A stretch of 64,000 nucleotides of DNA from Coix lacryma-jobi var. lacryma-jobi (GCA_009763385.1 VDCT01000337.1:1-64000); one strand, 5' to 3'. Shown: positions 1-11,668, counted from the first letter of the stretch. A program made the numbers and translations. Notes: generated from the letters alone by a model not told the origin.

Positions 1-1653
1 ACTTAGTCGGAAGATTCATGGTAATGTTTGGAAATGAAGCCAATTCATCTTACCTTGAGTCATGAATTTGAAAGACTAAACCTTAAATGATTCCCAAGGA
101 AGTCTTGCAAGGTATACAGTTAAATCATCCCTAAAAGATCAAATCTTGCAGCCCAACAGGAAAACAAGGGTATAATTCGTCTGAAAGAAAAGGTTCTCTC
201 AGAGCAACACTCTAATTCACAATAGATCAGCCGGAGTAATATGGTTCAGGAATCGGTTCGTGTAGTTTTCCAAAGTACCGAACTTAGAAGCAGATACTGA
301 GAAGCACATCCGCAAAATCTCTGCATCCGCCACCCGTTGGCTTCCTGTGGAGTCAGTGCCAACTTAAAGATCATAATCTTTTATCAATCTAGCCATTCTT
401 CGCTTTCGCATATTAATCAGACTGTGTGAAGATATACTAAATCTTTTATGTCAGTGTAAATATGTGATCATGTCTGTATTGTGGTTGGTGTGCCCAATAA
501 ATAATGTCGCCAGATCTTTAAAGCATGAACCACAAGCTGCCAATTCTAAATCATGCGTTGGATAATGCTCTTCATGTCGTTTCACAGCTGTCGTGAAGCA
601 TAAGCAATGACTCTGCCTTCCTGCATCAATACACACCCAATTCCTTTGCCTGAAGCATCACAAAAGACATCAAAGGACTTTTCAATATCTGGCTGAGCTA
701 ATACTGGTGCCGTTGTTAACAACTTTTTCAGAGTCTGAAAAGCTTTTTCACATTCTGACGACCATACAAACTTGGTATCATTCTTTAGTAAGGTTGTCAT
801 AGGTTGGAGATCTTGGAGAAGTCAGGGATAATCTTCGATAATACCCTGCCAATCCTAAGAAACTCCGAACTTGATGCACTGATATTGGGGATTTCCAGTC
901 TAGTACTTCTTGAACTTTGCTTGGATCCACAGCAATTCCTTTGGCTGACAAACATGACCCAAGAATTGAACTTCATTTATCCAGAACTCACATTTGCTGA
1001 ATTTAGCATATAATTGATGTTCTCTCAGACGAGTCAATACTATTCTGAGATGTTCTGCATGTTCTTCCTTTGTTTTAGAATAGATGAGAATATCATCAAT
1101 AAACACCACCACAAACTTATCAAGTTCTGGCATAAACACTGAATTCATCAAATACATAAAGTGCGCTGGAGCATTTGTTAACCCAAATGACATGACTAAA
1201 TATTCATATAACCCATATCTGGTTGTGAAGGCTGTTTTTGGAACATCCTCTGGCTTGATCTTGATTTGATGATATCCTGACCTCAAATCTATCTTTGAGA
1301 AAACCTTGCACCAGTAAGTTGATCAAACAGAAGGTCAATACGGGGCAAAGGATATTTGTTCTTGATTGTTACTTCATTCAAGGGACGGTAATCCACACAC
1401 AGCCTTAAAGTATGGTCTTTCTTCTTTACAAAAATTGCAGGACAACCCCAAGGTGACGAACTGGGTCGGATGAAACCTTTATCAAGCAACCCTTGTAACT
1501 GAGTTTTCAATTCTGCTAATTCTTTTGGTGGCATCCTGTAAGCTCTTCTGGCTATAGGTGCTGTCCCTGGTTTGAGGTTTATTTCAAACTCCACATCTCG
1601 ATCGGGTGGTAGTCCAGGTAAATCCTCCGGGAACACATCAGGAAATTCACATA
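1..1653 (-). pseudogene. E1 pol remnant: reverse transcriptase and RNase H
   Basis: The reverse transcriptase is spread over two frames. The 1636-1289 segment holds the N-terminal fingers (residues such as GFIRPSSSPWGCPAIFVKKK and LCVDYRPLN). The 1286-900 segment holds the palm, with the catalytic VVFIDDILIYS motif and FLGHV. RNase H follows at 800-582 (DASGKGIGCVLMQ, VIAYASRQL) and continues in a shifted frame below 636 (HEEHYPTHDLELAA). From about 420 to 330 a decayed match to the end of RNase H (NMRKRR, LIKDYDL) is visible with stops. Frame changes near 1300, 900 and 590 and stops below 450 mark it as non-functional. The integrase would lie left of base 1. Confidence 0.85.
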
Positions 1654-2450
1654 CTATGGGATGTCTTGGATTTCCTTGATAGAGGTAGCATAAACTTGCT
1701 CAACTGCTTTCTGAACAGAAGGAAGATGGATAAGAAGTTGAGACTTGTTATCAGGTAGATTGAGCTTGATGGTCCTATTTAAGGTGTCAATCACTGCACC
1801 TCTTTGGATCAACCAATTCATACCCAAGATTACATCTATACTGGGACCTTTTAAAACTATCATGGAGGTTGGAAATATATAGCCTCCCATATCTATTGGT
1901 ACCTGTCGTACCATTTCCTTAGTAACAAAGTCTACCCCTCGGTGACTGTATACAGAAGCTATCTTGGGTTTCACCAATAGGTATGTTATGCTTTTCCGCA
2001 AATGTTCTATTCATGAAAGTATGAGATGCACCTGAATCAAAAAGTGTAACTGCTGGGTGTTGAGCAATAGGGAACATACCAAGCATAACCGGCTCGCCAT
2101 CAGGAATAGCTTCTATTTGAGTATGAAATACTTTTCCTGTTTTCTGGACACCTTTACCCTTTTGAGTATTCTGGGTATTCCCCTTGTTTTGGCTTGCTTG
2201 CTGATTCCCGGTTGCTCTTGGTACATTTACATTTGGAATGTTCTGCCTTGGGTATGGACAATCACGAGAAAAATGCCCAGCTTTCCCACAATTAAAGCAT
2301 GGATACTTGGTAACTTGAGGTACCTGTGGACGAATAGCTGGAACATTTGACTGACGTTGAATATTGTAAGGCATTGCCGGCCTTACAAAAGAACCCTGAA
2401 AATTTTGCTGTTGAGGGGGACGATAAGGCGGACGGTATGGTGTGCGAAAC
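1654..2450 (-). pseudogene. E1 nucleocapsid zinc knuckle and aspartic protease remnant
   Basis: A CCHC knuckle (CFNCGKAGHFSRDC) is encoded near 2305-2264. About 80 residues later comes the protease active-site region (TLFDSGASHTFMN, near 2045), where D-S-G is the aspartic protease triad. The frame breaks near 1990. The C-terminal half of the protease, with the ILGMNWL motif typical of this family, continues from 2001 to 1654 in another frame. In an intact element this would be continuous with gag upstream and RT downstream. Frame jumps are present at about 2470, 1990 and 1654. Confidence 0.8.
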
Positions 2451-2469
2451 TGCTGAATAGGATGGTATA

Positions 2470-3243
2470 TCAGCCTTTGACGTTCTTACTACCGCCTGAT
2501 GGTCCAGATCTTAATACATTTTCCCTCTTCTTTTTGGTCTCTTTATGTTTACGATTCTTCTCTTCACTGGCTATAGCAATATTTACTGCTTCATGATATG
2601 ATATATTACCACACGTTGTCATCATAGATTGTAACTTTGTATTCAGACCCCTCATAAAATAGGCCTTTTTCTTTGCATCAGTATTAACTTGATCAAAAGC
2701 ATATTGAGATAAATGATTAAATTTCCCGGCATACTGCATCACCGGTTCATCCCCCTGACGTAATGCCAGAAACTCTTCAAGTTTCATTTGCATAATACCA
2801 TCCGGAATGTAATGCGCCCCGAAAGCCTCTTTAAATTCAACCCAAGTTATATGATGACCGGCTGGTTGTACAGCCAAAAGATTTGCCCACCATACACCGG
2901 CAGCTCCCCGAAGCTGTTGCGCTGCGAATACTGGCTTCTGGGTTTCCGTACAATTGATAAGACTAAACTTCTGCTCCATAGTGCGGAGCCAATCGTCTGC
3001 TTCCAAAGGTTCATCAGCCTTTGTAAAGATTGGAGGACGTGTATCTGTGAAATCCACATAAGTTGTTTCATCCCTATTGAATCGGCCATGACCACGCTGT
3101 CCGGCATTCTGATTCTGAGCTAGGAGAGTTGTAGCATTAACCAATGCCGCAATAGCATCGGCTAAAGATGGTGGAACTGGCGGTGGGTTGGGTATATCAT
3201 CTCCGCCACGAGAAGAATTAACTCCACGAGTATTGACAGGCAT
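2470..3243 (-). pseudogene. E1 gag capsid region
   Basis: This 257-codon reading frame starts at the ATG at 3243; an upstream ATG at 3273 adds ten residues. It contains the retrotransposon gag core (residues such as ADDWLRTMEQKF, AAGVWWANL, WVEFKEAFGAHYIP), which forms the capsid of the virus-like particle. It ends at a stop at 2470, just before the zinc knuckle that resumes in another frame, so the C-terminus is lost through a frameshift. The 3' end is basic (HKETKKKREN). The family call is firm; the start choice is uncertain. Confidence 0.8.
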
Positions 3244-3451
3244 CTGTTTAACACAACTATACTTGAATAACATATCATCTCACATAAAAAACATATCAAG
3301 CCCATTTTATTTATTAAACAAGCCACTCTGAGACAGAAGGATTACTGAAATGATTACATATATCCCCAGGCTAGAGGTTTTTCTGACTAACTATGTTACA
3401 AAGTCAGAATGATTCATTATGATATATCTCCATATTATTCCACCTCTAGAT

Positions 3452-3991
3452 CTAGGATTCTGCTTCGGATGAGACCTCATACTCCTCGGGTTCTAACTCT
3501 TCATCCTCCTCTTCCTCTTCGGTTTCTTCCTCAGTAGTGGTTGGCATAGCAGGTTCAGAATGCAACCGTGCAGTTAGTTCCTCCAACTGCCTGTGTAACT
3601 CCACATGGTGTTTTGCCATGAGGGTTTGGTTCTCCCTCATGGTATCCACCCGACATCGTGCCCGGTTTCTCTGATCTACTGCCTGCCTCCACTTACATTC
3701 ATATACTTGGTGTTTCTTGTGGTGATATTGCAATTGTTCATTAAGCTCTTCTCTTTCCCGATTACCCCTCATTCTTTCTCCATTTGCTCTAGCTAAATCC
3801 ATATATAGGCGGTCTACTTCTGCCTGTAGCCGTGAAGTGGCGCTATTGCTGCCTTCGCCTTCTTCGTAAGTAACCAGGGGTTGGTTACTTCCTTCGCTTT
3901 CGGCAAGGTCGGCTTGCCTCAGGGCGAGAGCATGCCGAGGAACACCACGTGGTCCAGTGCACTTACGTGCTGTTAGCCTGGTACGGGCCAT
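3452..3991 (-). CDS. E1 accessory ORF: histone H3-tail-like N-terminus, coiled coil, acidic tail
   Basis: This intact 179-codon ORF lies between primer site and gag, where most Ty3/gypsy elements have only leader. Residues 2-20 read ARTRLTARKCTGPRGVPRH. The histone H3 tail begins ARTKQTARKSTGGKAPRK. A, R, T, T, A, R, K, T and G match in register, and with a one-residue insertion the PR..LA segment (H3 16-21) matches too. H3 K9 with its preceding TAR is kept; K4 is R and S10 is C. Residues about 52-140 are rich in E, R, Q, L and H in a heptad-like pattern (coiled coil likely), and about 150-179 is strongly acidic. It is the only uninterrupted ORF in this copy. No enzymatic domain is visible. 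Its function is unknown; chromatin mimicry is inference. Confidence 0.75.
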   Translation of the reverse strand: MARTRLTARKCTGPRGVPRHALALRQADLAESEGSNQPLVTYEEGEGSNSATSRLQAEVDRLYMDLARANGERMRGNREREELNEQLQYHHKKHQVYECKWRQAVDQRNRARCRVDTMRENQTLMAKHHVELHRQLEELTARLHSEPAMPTTTEEETEEEEEDEELEPEEYEVSSEAES

Positions 3992-4450
3992 CTGCTAAAA
4001 TATACCCATTTTGAAGCTTTGAACCATATATGTTCTAAGATAAAGAGATAGAGTTTTATAAATAAATAAATATAAACTCTACTTAGATATAACTTTTAAG
4101 AGGGAAAGTAAATCTTATGTTAACAATAATGATGCATGAACCGTACTTACGAACAAAACATATATCAAACAAATAATCAACTTCAAAATATTCACTTACT
4201 ATAAAAGTGAATAAACTTTCTTTTCATAATTAGGGCAATATTATAAACAATGTTCCTTAGATATCAATATCACCATAACTATACATATTCATTTAGATAG
4301 AAGGATAAGTCTATAGAATGAATTTAGGCAAGTCAGAAGAATAAGACAAGCCTTAGAAGCAATTTGGACTGAAACTAATTTAAAATTTGGTTTGACCCCA
4401 AAATTTTTGAAATTTTCAAAAATGAATACTGTCATACTTTCTAAGGAATT
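3992..4450 (-). other. E1 5' leader, no gene seen
   Basis: An AT-rich stretch of about 460 bases between the primer site and the accessory ORF. No ORF or repeat of note is visible. It would be the untranslated leader of the genomic RNA. Confidence 0.6.
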
Positions 4451-4465
4451 CCTGCTCTGATACCA
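4451..4465 (-). promoter_or_regulatory. E1 primer-binding site, initiator-Met tRNA type
   Basis: On the minus strand this reads TGGTATCAGAGCAGG, the usual plant primer site complementary to the 3' end of initiator tRNA-Met. It lies two bases after the LTR end (CACA at 4468), which fixes the inner LTR border. Confidence 0.88.
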
Positions 4466-6639
4466 GCTGTGGCAGAACCTCCTGAATTAAGTGGCCCACC
4501 TGCACCCATCATTGTCTTAAAGACTTCTGATCGGCGTGCACGAGTTCCAAATGATCCAAGAGATCTGTCGGGTGTCCTCGGAAGACCCGAATCATCCACG
4601 TTTATGTTTTCCAGGATAATTCCCCATCAAGCATCACAGTATTACAACAGTTTTATAGATAAGATAAATCAGAGTAAAGCGGAAAGATTATAATACATAG
4701 ATTAAAAACTTATGTTTAAAAGTTTACATTACCGAAGTATTTATTACATAACTTGTTCGGAACTTATATTACATAACTTCACACAAAAGTTTTCACTTGC
4801 CCAAGGTCACTCATTAGAGTCATCATCACTTTCTTCTATAAGGGTAAAGTAACATTGTCCATCTAAAGTTGGTTCCATGTATTCACCTGCAACAAGGGTT
4901 AACAAACCCTGAGTACAAAAGTACTCAACAAGACTTAACCGTCTAGAGAAGAGAAGAAGACTCAGGTATGAAGGCTGTAAGGATTCAAGGTAAGGCTTTT
5001 AGCAAAGTCAAAACATTTTGTTTGCATAAAAGCTTACTAAAAGTAAAACCTATTTTCAAGTTTTAACTCAAGTTTGTAACTAACCAAAGATTCTTAAACC
5101 TTCATCCTCTTTAAATTCTCATTTCATAACCATCCCATTCTTTACTACGGTGCGGGACAGTGGATTGAGGCTCCATATCCGAGGAAACACGGCGATTCGA
5201 ATCGATTAACCCAGCTGGGGATTCAGTACCACACGATATATGTAGAACTTAATCTTGCATATATCAACCCTATCTATAGATCCTCCCATACAAGAACGGG
5301 TCCGCGCCACCCGAGAGTACAGTACACCTCGAACCCGACTATCTCATAGCCCCGAGGGTACACGCTACTCCCGCCATCTCTCCACTCCCAGTGCGCGATT
5401 AGCCGTTCTTAGGTATCGGAATAGCTATAGATTAGGCTTACCACTGTATGTGGGCTGTACTCAAAGGTCTCAAACACAGCGGTCCAACAACGATACGGTC
5501 CTAAGATGAGTAATCTTACAACAAGACTCCACTCTTGTTGTAGGTTGCTATCATTATCATGTTGTCTCATGATTCATTATTCTTATAGCATAGCCACCAT
5601 TTTGAAAAGCATCTATTATACTAAAGTAGTAAAGCTTGGCTAAGCATACTAAATATTTTCATAAACAGGTATCCAGGTTAAGGGTTGGAAACATCAAGGT
5701 AGGTAATGCATCAAATAGGATTCACCCAACTCCTATTACCTAATGCATCATATTACTCAAGTGAAATAACTTTTTTTAAAAAAAAAACACAAGGATAAGG
5801 TTAATGTCCGGGGCTTGCCTTGAGAGTCAGCGAAGTCCGGAGTCTCAGGAAAAGAAGAATCCACTCCCTCAAGAGATATCCACGGAGTTTCAGATTCTTC
5901 CGGAACGGGAGCTACACGTAAAAGTGCATATGCATGATCAATGAGATGCTTATGATATGATCATGGTAAAGATGGAAATTTTCTTAAATTATACTCTTTA
6001 TAGAGTATAACTTTCCATCGTGGTAAAGTTGCAAACCAACAAACCAACTTTAGTTATTCTAAAGCATAACTAAACAGGTTTTAATATTTTCATTAAACAT
6101 GGTTAAACAACTTAACAAGCAACAAAAAGGTATCTGTATAAAAGAGTCCGTAACCAGGGAGCAATTCATGCTATCTTCCCATTGGGTGTCAAACAATTCC
6201 AAAAGTCACACAAATCTACAGGGATCAACTATTTCTATTTATTTTATTAATCATTTAATTAGCCTTTTATTTATACACCAAGCATACTTTGTTAAACAGA
6301 GATGAAATTAAACCTGAAGGTGTATATCAGTGATATAAATTCATATGTCAAATTTTATGATTTTTGGAGTAACACAGAAAACTACAAAAATCATCAAAGT
6401 TTCATTTATTAATTAAAAGACCTATTTAAATCAGTTTTAAAATTTGTTCCAAACTCAAGTTTTAAATTTTTCATAAATACTAGATAACTTGAGAAAGCTT
6501 CACACAAAATTTCATAATTTTCAGAGCTATAAATTAATTATAGCAAAAATAACAAAATCAAGCACTCTGCAAAAGACAGAAAAAGAAAAACCTAAACTAA
6601 CCCAAACGGGGCTTTCGGCCCAGCCCAACTCAATTCAGC

Positions 6640-6875
6640 GCGGCGCGAGGGCACGGCGGTGGGTGAGGGTTCGTTCGCTCGAGGCCCGGCTCGAACGAGA
6701 CAGCGCCCGAGGGTCCGCTTGAGGCCTAGCTCGAGGCTCGGGCGATACGCTGCGCACGTGCCCGCTCGAGGCTTAGCTCGAGGCTCGGGCGAGACGGAAA
6801 CGCCCGTCCGTCCGAGGCCTAGCTCGGGCGGGTCGGTGAACGCGTTCGCCCGAGGCTGGGCTCGAGCGAAGCGGT
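6640..6875. repeat. GC-rich minisatellite inside the E1 LTR
   Basis: Imperfect repeats built on GAGGCYTAGCTCGAGGCT and GGCTCGGGCGA recur at roughly 45-55 base spacing. The block stands out sharply from its AT-rich surroundings. It lies downstream of the TATA box in element orientation, so it would be in the transcript leader. Confidence 0.65.
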
Positions 6876-7605
6876 GTGCCTAACAGCTTTGCAGAAAAGC
6901 CCTCCGGCTTGCCCTAAAACAACCCGCAGTCCATGGTGCTATTCACCAGAGTCTTGGACTTAGCAACCAACACCCTAGAACTTCTCATCTTTACAACGAG
7001 GAGGTCCTCGACCATGGGCGACGCACATGGCGATGAACCGAGCGGCGGTGTGACTTACGCCGGTCAACTCCGGCCACTAAAGACCCAACGGACGCAAGCA
7101 TCAGCACCGGCAAGCCAGTCGCAACCGATTGAGCCCCTAACCCTAAACTCTACTGCTACGGCGAGGTCTGGCCACGCACGGCAGCGGATTGGATCTCGGC
7201 ACGGCCGTTCCGGCGAACCTAGGCCGGTAGCAAGCGAACGGAGAAGCTAGAAAGGTGTAGAAGCTCACCCTGGTGCTGATGGTGAAGTCGGTTTGAGCGG
7301 AGGTTGCTCGGAGAGTAGGCGTCCACGGAGCAGTGGCCTTCGGCGGTGAACTCCGGCGAAGACGACGCTGTTCCGGTAAAACCTGAGCACCAGACAGGGA
7401 ACCATCGAGCTGATGAGTTCTCTGAGATCAAGACGAAACACAAACACGAGAAAGAGAGAGTGGAGAAGTGCTCGGTTGAGCTGACCACGGTGAGATCGAG
7501 CTCGGCGGCGCTTGCTCACCGGCGGAAAGGAAAATGACGAATACAAGCTCTCTGAGTGAGTAGAGATTGCACTGGTTGGCTCTGGAGATGCGCAAGGAGA
7601 TGAAG

Positions 7606-7613
7606 TATTTATA
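7606..7613 (-). promoter_or_regulatory. TATA box of the E1 LTR
   Basis: The minus strand reads GCTATAAATACTTC. It lies about 830 bases into the LTR, before the GC-rich block. The related solo LTR has its own TATAAAA at 60687-60681 in the matching place. Confidence 0.6.
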
Positions 7614-8417
7614 GCCGCGGTGAATTTGGATGAGAATGAGCAGGGACGGTGAATTTGGAGATTGGATCAAAGAGCGTTCATCGGTGCTCCGGTGGCAACC
7701 CGAGGTCGGTGAACTCCGGTGGAGGCGCCACGACGCGAAGAAAAACGCCATCAGCTACTCCACTTTGCCACGGTCACAGACGCGAGTTATTCGGGAGAGA
7801 TCGATGCTTACCGCTCAAGGAACGGTGATCAAAAGATCGGCGCTCTGCTGTCTTGAACAGGGAAAAAGACTTATTCCCTCTCCTTCCCAATCTACCCTTT
7901 CTGAAAATTAAAAAAAAACTTTGGATTTTTTAATAGAAGTTAAAAATAGGTTAAACTATCAAATGTTCAGAATTTGATTTTGAACAGATATTATTTTTGC
8001 AACATATTTAAAATATGCTCAGATTTTGAATTATAGCTTGAAAAACAGAAGAGGACAAAAAGGATAGAATTGTATTTTCCAAATTACTTTTGATTTCAAA
8101 AGAAAACTTGAAAAACTTTACACATCAAAGTTGTTTCTTATCAAAAATAGAACAACTTTGCTTTTGAAACCATTTTGAAATTTGATACTCTTTTTGTCTT
8201 ATAGAGAAAGGTATAGGAAAAACATAGGAAATTGGGTTTTAACCCTTATCATTATATGTAACATTCCTCACTAAACAAAAGCATCACATTAAAAGGGTTA
8301 CAAACTTATCACTAAGCACAAGCATGGTAACTTAAACTTGTTTTTAGTGATTGCATATTCAAGTTATCACTCAATGACATGCTAATGCAGATGATGACAT
8401 GGCAGGTTTTAGTTTTC

Positions 8418-8435
8418 GTAACACTAGAGTGTTAC
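8418..8435. repeat. Terminal palindrome at the outer edge of the E1 LTR
   Basis: GTAACACTAGAGTGTTAC, two 8-base arms around a 2-base centre, lies one base inside the LTR terminus. The related solo LTR has an equivalent hairpin at 61827-61845. Confidence 0.8.
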
Positions 8436-8524
8436 ACGAACCTACCACTTTATTCCCCACTTGGAATTTCAGTGGACATTACAAGGGAAACCTCATGTGT
8501 CGGTTGCAGACATTTTTGAGCCAG

Positions 8525-8612
8525 GTGGGGTGGCGCCCGCCACTTATTGGTGGCGCCCGCCAGCAGGGTGAGGCTCACAGCCTCCCCCCCTTCCATCCTC
8601 AGCCTATAAATA
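8525..8612 (+). promoter_or_regulatory. Putative internal promoter of the E2 env-like ORF
   Basis: Two near-palindromes, GTGGCGCCCGCCAC at 8530 and GTGGCGCCCGCCAG at 8550, are followed by TATAAATA at 8605-8612, about 80 bases before the ATG at 8693. The same order of palindromes then TATAAATA occurs in the E2 LTR (11890-12253). This suggests the ORF has its own promoter; transcription is not shown. Confidence 0.6.
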
Positions 8613-8692
8613 CTACCCACACCCCATGAAAGTTCTCACAACTCACTCAAAACACAAAAACATCAGCCATCCTAAGCACTAGCAAGGAAGTC

Positions 8693-10357
8693 ATGGGCCC
8701 TCTCAAGAACTTCTTCACCGGAAAGAAGAAGAAGAGCAAGGGTGAGGGAAGTTCATCGAGAGCAAACACCCACATTCGCTTTGCTGGGAGTGATGAGGAG
8801 AGCGCCGGGCGGGGTACTCCATCCACCGACGCAATGTCGATGGATCGGTACTCTCCGTTCTCACACCAGGCTGGACCGACCATCCGCATCCTGAACTCTG
8901 TCAATGATATCATCTGGCAGAGTGATCGGGAACGGCAGGCCCAGAACATCCTCAGTGAGAGGGAGTTCATTCACACCCGCCGAATCGACGCCGACTTGCT
9001 AAGTTGCACTGGTATGGATAGTGAGTTTCTTTATATTTCTCGAACTTTGGGATGGGAACACGCATGGATGGTTAATGAGGAGGGAATCCTTCCCCTCACA
9101 ATGGAATTTCTAGCTACCATGCAACTGTCTGCTACTCACATAACATTCTGGCTTTTTAATGAAGAGCACACTCTCTCGTGGGGGCAGTTTAGCAAGCACT
9201 TAAATTTTGATGAATCATGCTTGCTAAACCTGGAATCTGCTTGTACGGGTTTCAATAGAAATGGTTTTTGGAAAAGCATTGCTGGGAACAGAGACCCAGG
9301 CTTGCCCCGTACAAGTAATATCCACAACCCCACACTCAGGTTTTTCCACAAATATATCAGTATCACACTTTTTCCAAGACCTGACTTGAGACCAATCAAA
9401 AAGCCTGAAATGCTGCTGCTTTATGCTCTAGTTGACCACATAAAAGTGTCACCCGCCAAGGCCATGGCGGATTACTGGTCTAAATTTAATCAACGCTCTG
9501 GAAATATTGAAATGACATCATGGATAACTAGACTGGCTTTTAACATGGGTCTGCTGAACACCGCTATATACTCCTACATTCCTAGTGACTGAGACCTTTT
9601 GACTATGGAGCATTTCTCGCAAGGACACCTCTTGCGTGAGAACCTGGAGAGCGGTGAGATTCACATGATCTACCAAGATTATGTGAATAAAATCGCTCTT
9701 CCTGACATGTCACTTTGGTTGGGGAATGCACCAACATTACTTTTGGCCCTGGAAACTGAGGCAGAGCAACACCGCAGGTTGGCCCGAGAGAACATCATGC
9801 AGGTTCCCAGGAGGAGGACACGAGCATAGACCCGGGCAGCAGAAGAGGCCGCAAGAGCCGCAGCAGCGGCACAGGAGTTTGACCCTTTCCAAACAGGGCA
9901 GTATGAAGGAGCAGCACACTATGGTCATTTGACACCCCCTGGCTCACACCAAGTAGGAGGATCAAATTGGCAACAACCGCAACATCCGCGGTGGGAATAT
10001 GGACAGGAGGCGTCCTTCCACTCATCCCAGTTGGCGAGTTCAACTCATTCATTGGGAGGATCCACCCGGTACACTGGCCGTGGTGATGAATTCTTCCATA
10101 AGGGAGTCTCGCCACAGGCCGCTCGCCACTCGTCCTTTCATCAGGACGAGTGGATGCGCGATATGGGATATCTTCAGCACCAAATGAGTGGACTTACCAT
10201 GGATACTGCTGAAATCCATCAGGACTTGAACAACTTGAACCAAAATTTCCAGGAATTCCGCCAGGAAACTAGTGGAGAACTGGGTAACATTTCTTCTCTC
10301 CTGCAGCAGAACCAGCAGAACTGGGAGGACATGTACCGTCGTCAAGGATGGATGTGA
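8693..10357 (+). pseudogene. E2 Athila-type env-like ORF, two in-frame stops
   Basis: One frame runs 8693-10357 (555 codons), broken only by TGA at 9590 and TAG at 9827. It resembles the ATHILA ORF-1 family found between integrase and 3' LTR in Athila elements, loosely called envelope-like; the true function is unknown. The N-terminus is basic (MGPLKNFFTGKKKKSKGEG). The central part is globular with aromatic residues, and residues about 375-440 are rich in alanine, glutamine and charged residues. The C-terminus has coiled-coil-like repeats (MSGLTMDTAEIHQDLNN). No clear signal peptide or membrane segment is visible, unlike retroviral envelopes. E5 carries a shorter relative at 28115-28964. Confidence 0.75.
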
Positions 10358-10377
10358 CCCAACCACGCCAAAAGCCA

Positions 10378-10410
10378 GCTTGGGGGAGGACCCCCGTCAT
10401 CGAGGTAAGT
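10378..10410 (+). promoter_or_regulatory. Second polypurine-like hairpin and donor-like site in E2
   Basis: GCTTGGGGGAGGACCCCC can fold as GGGGG/CCCCC, and GTAAGT follows at 10405. It lies 21 bases after the env-like stop and about 1.27 kb before the true 3' polypurine tract, whose GCTTGGGGGAG core it copies. E5 (28977) and E3 (15244) have it at the same place. Confidence 0.55.
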
Positions 10411-11039
10411 ATCACTACCATTTTTTCTGTCAGTTTTATTTTTTTCTTTTCTATTTCAGTAATTTAAATTTGAGTTTTATCTTAGTTAATTTCCAGTTTA
10501 ATAAAAAAAATTATATAATTATTAGTAATGAATAAATAGCAATAAATGAAACGCTCTCATCGTAAGTCTTTCTAATAAAAATGTATGCCATGCATTAGAG
10601 TTATCATGGGAAAACGTATGCTAGAACTAAACTTGAGTCATGAGCATTAGACTAAGTAAAGGGGAAGTAAGTTTCTACTTTGACTTGAGCAATTCAAGTT
10701 TGTGGAGTGATTAGTTTGAAAAATTTAAAAACTTGCTCTAAATACTTCTGTGGCAAAGAAAGTCCTACCAAAGCCAAATAACTTTTTACTCTAGAGTAGG
10801 AGCTTCCACCTGCTGCATGTTAGTGTTGAGCCTAGTTAGACTTTTGTTGATAGTCATGGTAGAGAAACTTGTCATATCTTTAAGACCAAGGAATTCACTT
10901 GCACCCACCTATATAGTGCTATTCTTACACTGAGAATACGCACACAACATGCCTTTAGTTCCATTCATCGTTAGGAATACTTCATGGCAAAATATCATGC
11001 TCCATAAAGTCTCAGGGACATGGCTATAATCATTCAAAA

Positions 11040-11157
11040 AAAAGAGCAAGTGCTCTAGAAAGAAAAGAATATTCAAAAGAGCAAGTGCTCTAGAAAGAAA
11101 GTTCAAAAGAGCAAGTGCTCTAGAAAGAAGAGAATATCCAAAAGAGCAAATGCTCTC
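11040..11157 (+). repeat. Four short palindromic repeats in the E2 3' region
   Basis: AGAGCAAGTGCTCT (arms AGAGCA/TGCTCT) recurs four times, the last with one change, separated by AG-rich spacers. Unit spacing varies from about 28 to 42 bases. Confidence 0.75.
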
Positions 11158-11650
11158 ATTCATAGCCATGATCCTGCAAAAGAGATAAAAAGGAGAAGTG
11201 CCATCAAAGTAGTAGCCACAATAAATACCACACACTTGCACATTCCTGGTCTGAACCTATGACTTGTTGCTCCTTTGCTCCAATTGTCTAACCTAGCCAA
11301 ATTTTGCTAGCATTGCATGCTCACTGTTATCCTACCCATTAAACCCCACATAAAGCCTTAGTGAGAGGATAATTCTTCCATTTCCACATACAAATATGAG
11401 TGATTGAGTGAGCCACAGAAGTTACTAAGCATGCTTTCTTTTGAAAAAAACTTGCAAAAACTCCACATATCTTGATTAGCAAAATAGGCAAGGGAAAGAC
11501 AAACCTTCTTTCTTGCTGGTCTTTTGTTCTAATCTTGAGTGCAGGGAAGGCTACCAATTCCATGGTAATGAAAATAATATGGGCATACACAACAAAAACA
11601 CAGAGTTTCCAAGATTATTTAAGTTCATGCTTGCTCAAGGACGAGCAAGA

Positions 11651-11668
11651 GGTAAGCTTGGGGGAGCT
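11651..11668 (+). promoter_or_regulatory. 3' polypurine tract of E2
   Basis: GGTAAGCTTGGGGGAGCT directly precedes the LTR start TGTTGACG at 11669. This is the expected primer site for second-strand DNA synthesis. Confidence 0.85.

Larger units (their letters stand above)
1..8436 (-). mobile_element. E1: Tekay-like Ty3/gypsy chromovirus, left part outside window
   Basis: Reading right to left on the minus strand: 5' LTR (8436-4468), tRNA-iMet-type primer site (4465-4451), an accessory ORF (3991-3452), gag (3243-2470), zinc knuckle and protease (about 2450-1654), then reverse transcriptase and RNase H to the window edge. Integrase and 3' LTR lie outside. The RT-RNase H sequence resembles the Tekay/Del group of chromoviruses; this lineage call is a judgement without an alignment. 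The coding region has at least four frameshifts, so this copy is dead. Its right end abuts E2 at 8436/8437, where CGAAC (8437-8441) would be one copy of the target duplication. Confidence 0.85.
4468..8436 (-). repeat. E1 5' LTR, 3.97 kb
   Basis: In plus-strand view it starts TGTGGCAGAACC at 4468, next to the primer site, and ends GTTACA at 8436. In element orientation it therefore starts TGTAAC and ends CACA. The length is unusual but a related solo LTR of 4.1 kb lies at 57739-61846; both share a block around CCATCTCTCCACTCCCAGTG (5369 and 58637), a GC-rich centre and a TATA box. Several short open frames in the GC-rich part (6930-7910) show no domain. The remainder is AT-rich with no gene. 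Confidence 0.85.
10358..11650 (+). other. E2 3' untranslated region
   Basis: No gene is seen. It shares short blocks with the same region of E5: a stretch around ATGCCTTT after a CACTG(A/G) block (10928-10955 and 29560-29590) and ACCACACACTTGCACAT (11227 and 29847). These shared islands in otherwise diverged sequence suggest a conserved RNA or cDNA function. Confidence 0.6.

Noticed and set aside
7219..7911. Several ORFs in the GC-rich part of the E1 LTR
   Set aside because: They overlap on both strands in a GC-rich stretch; no recognisable protein and no counterpart shown in the solo LTR.
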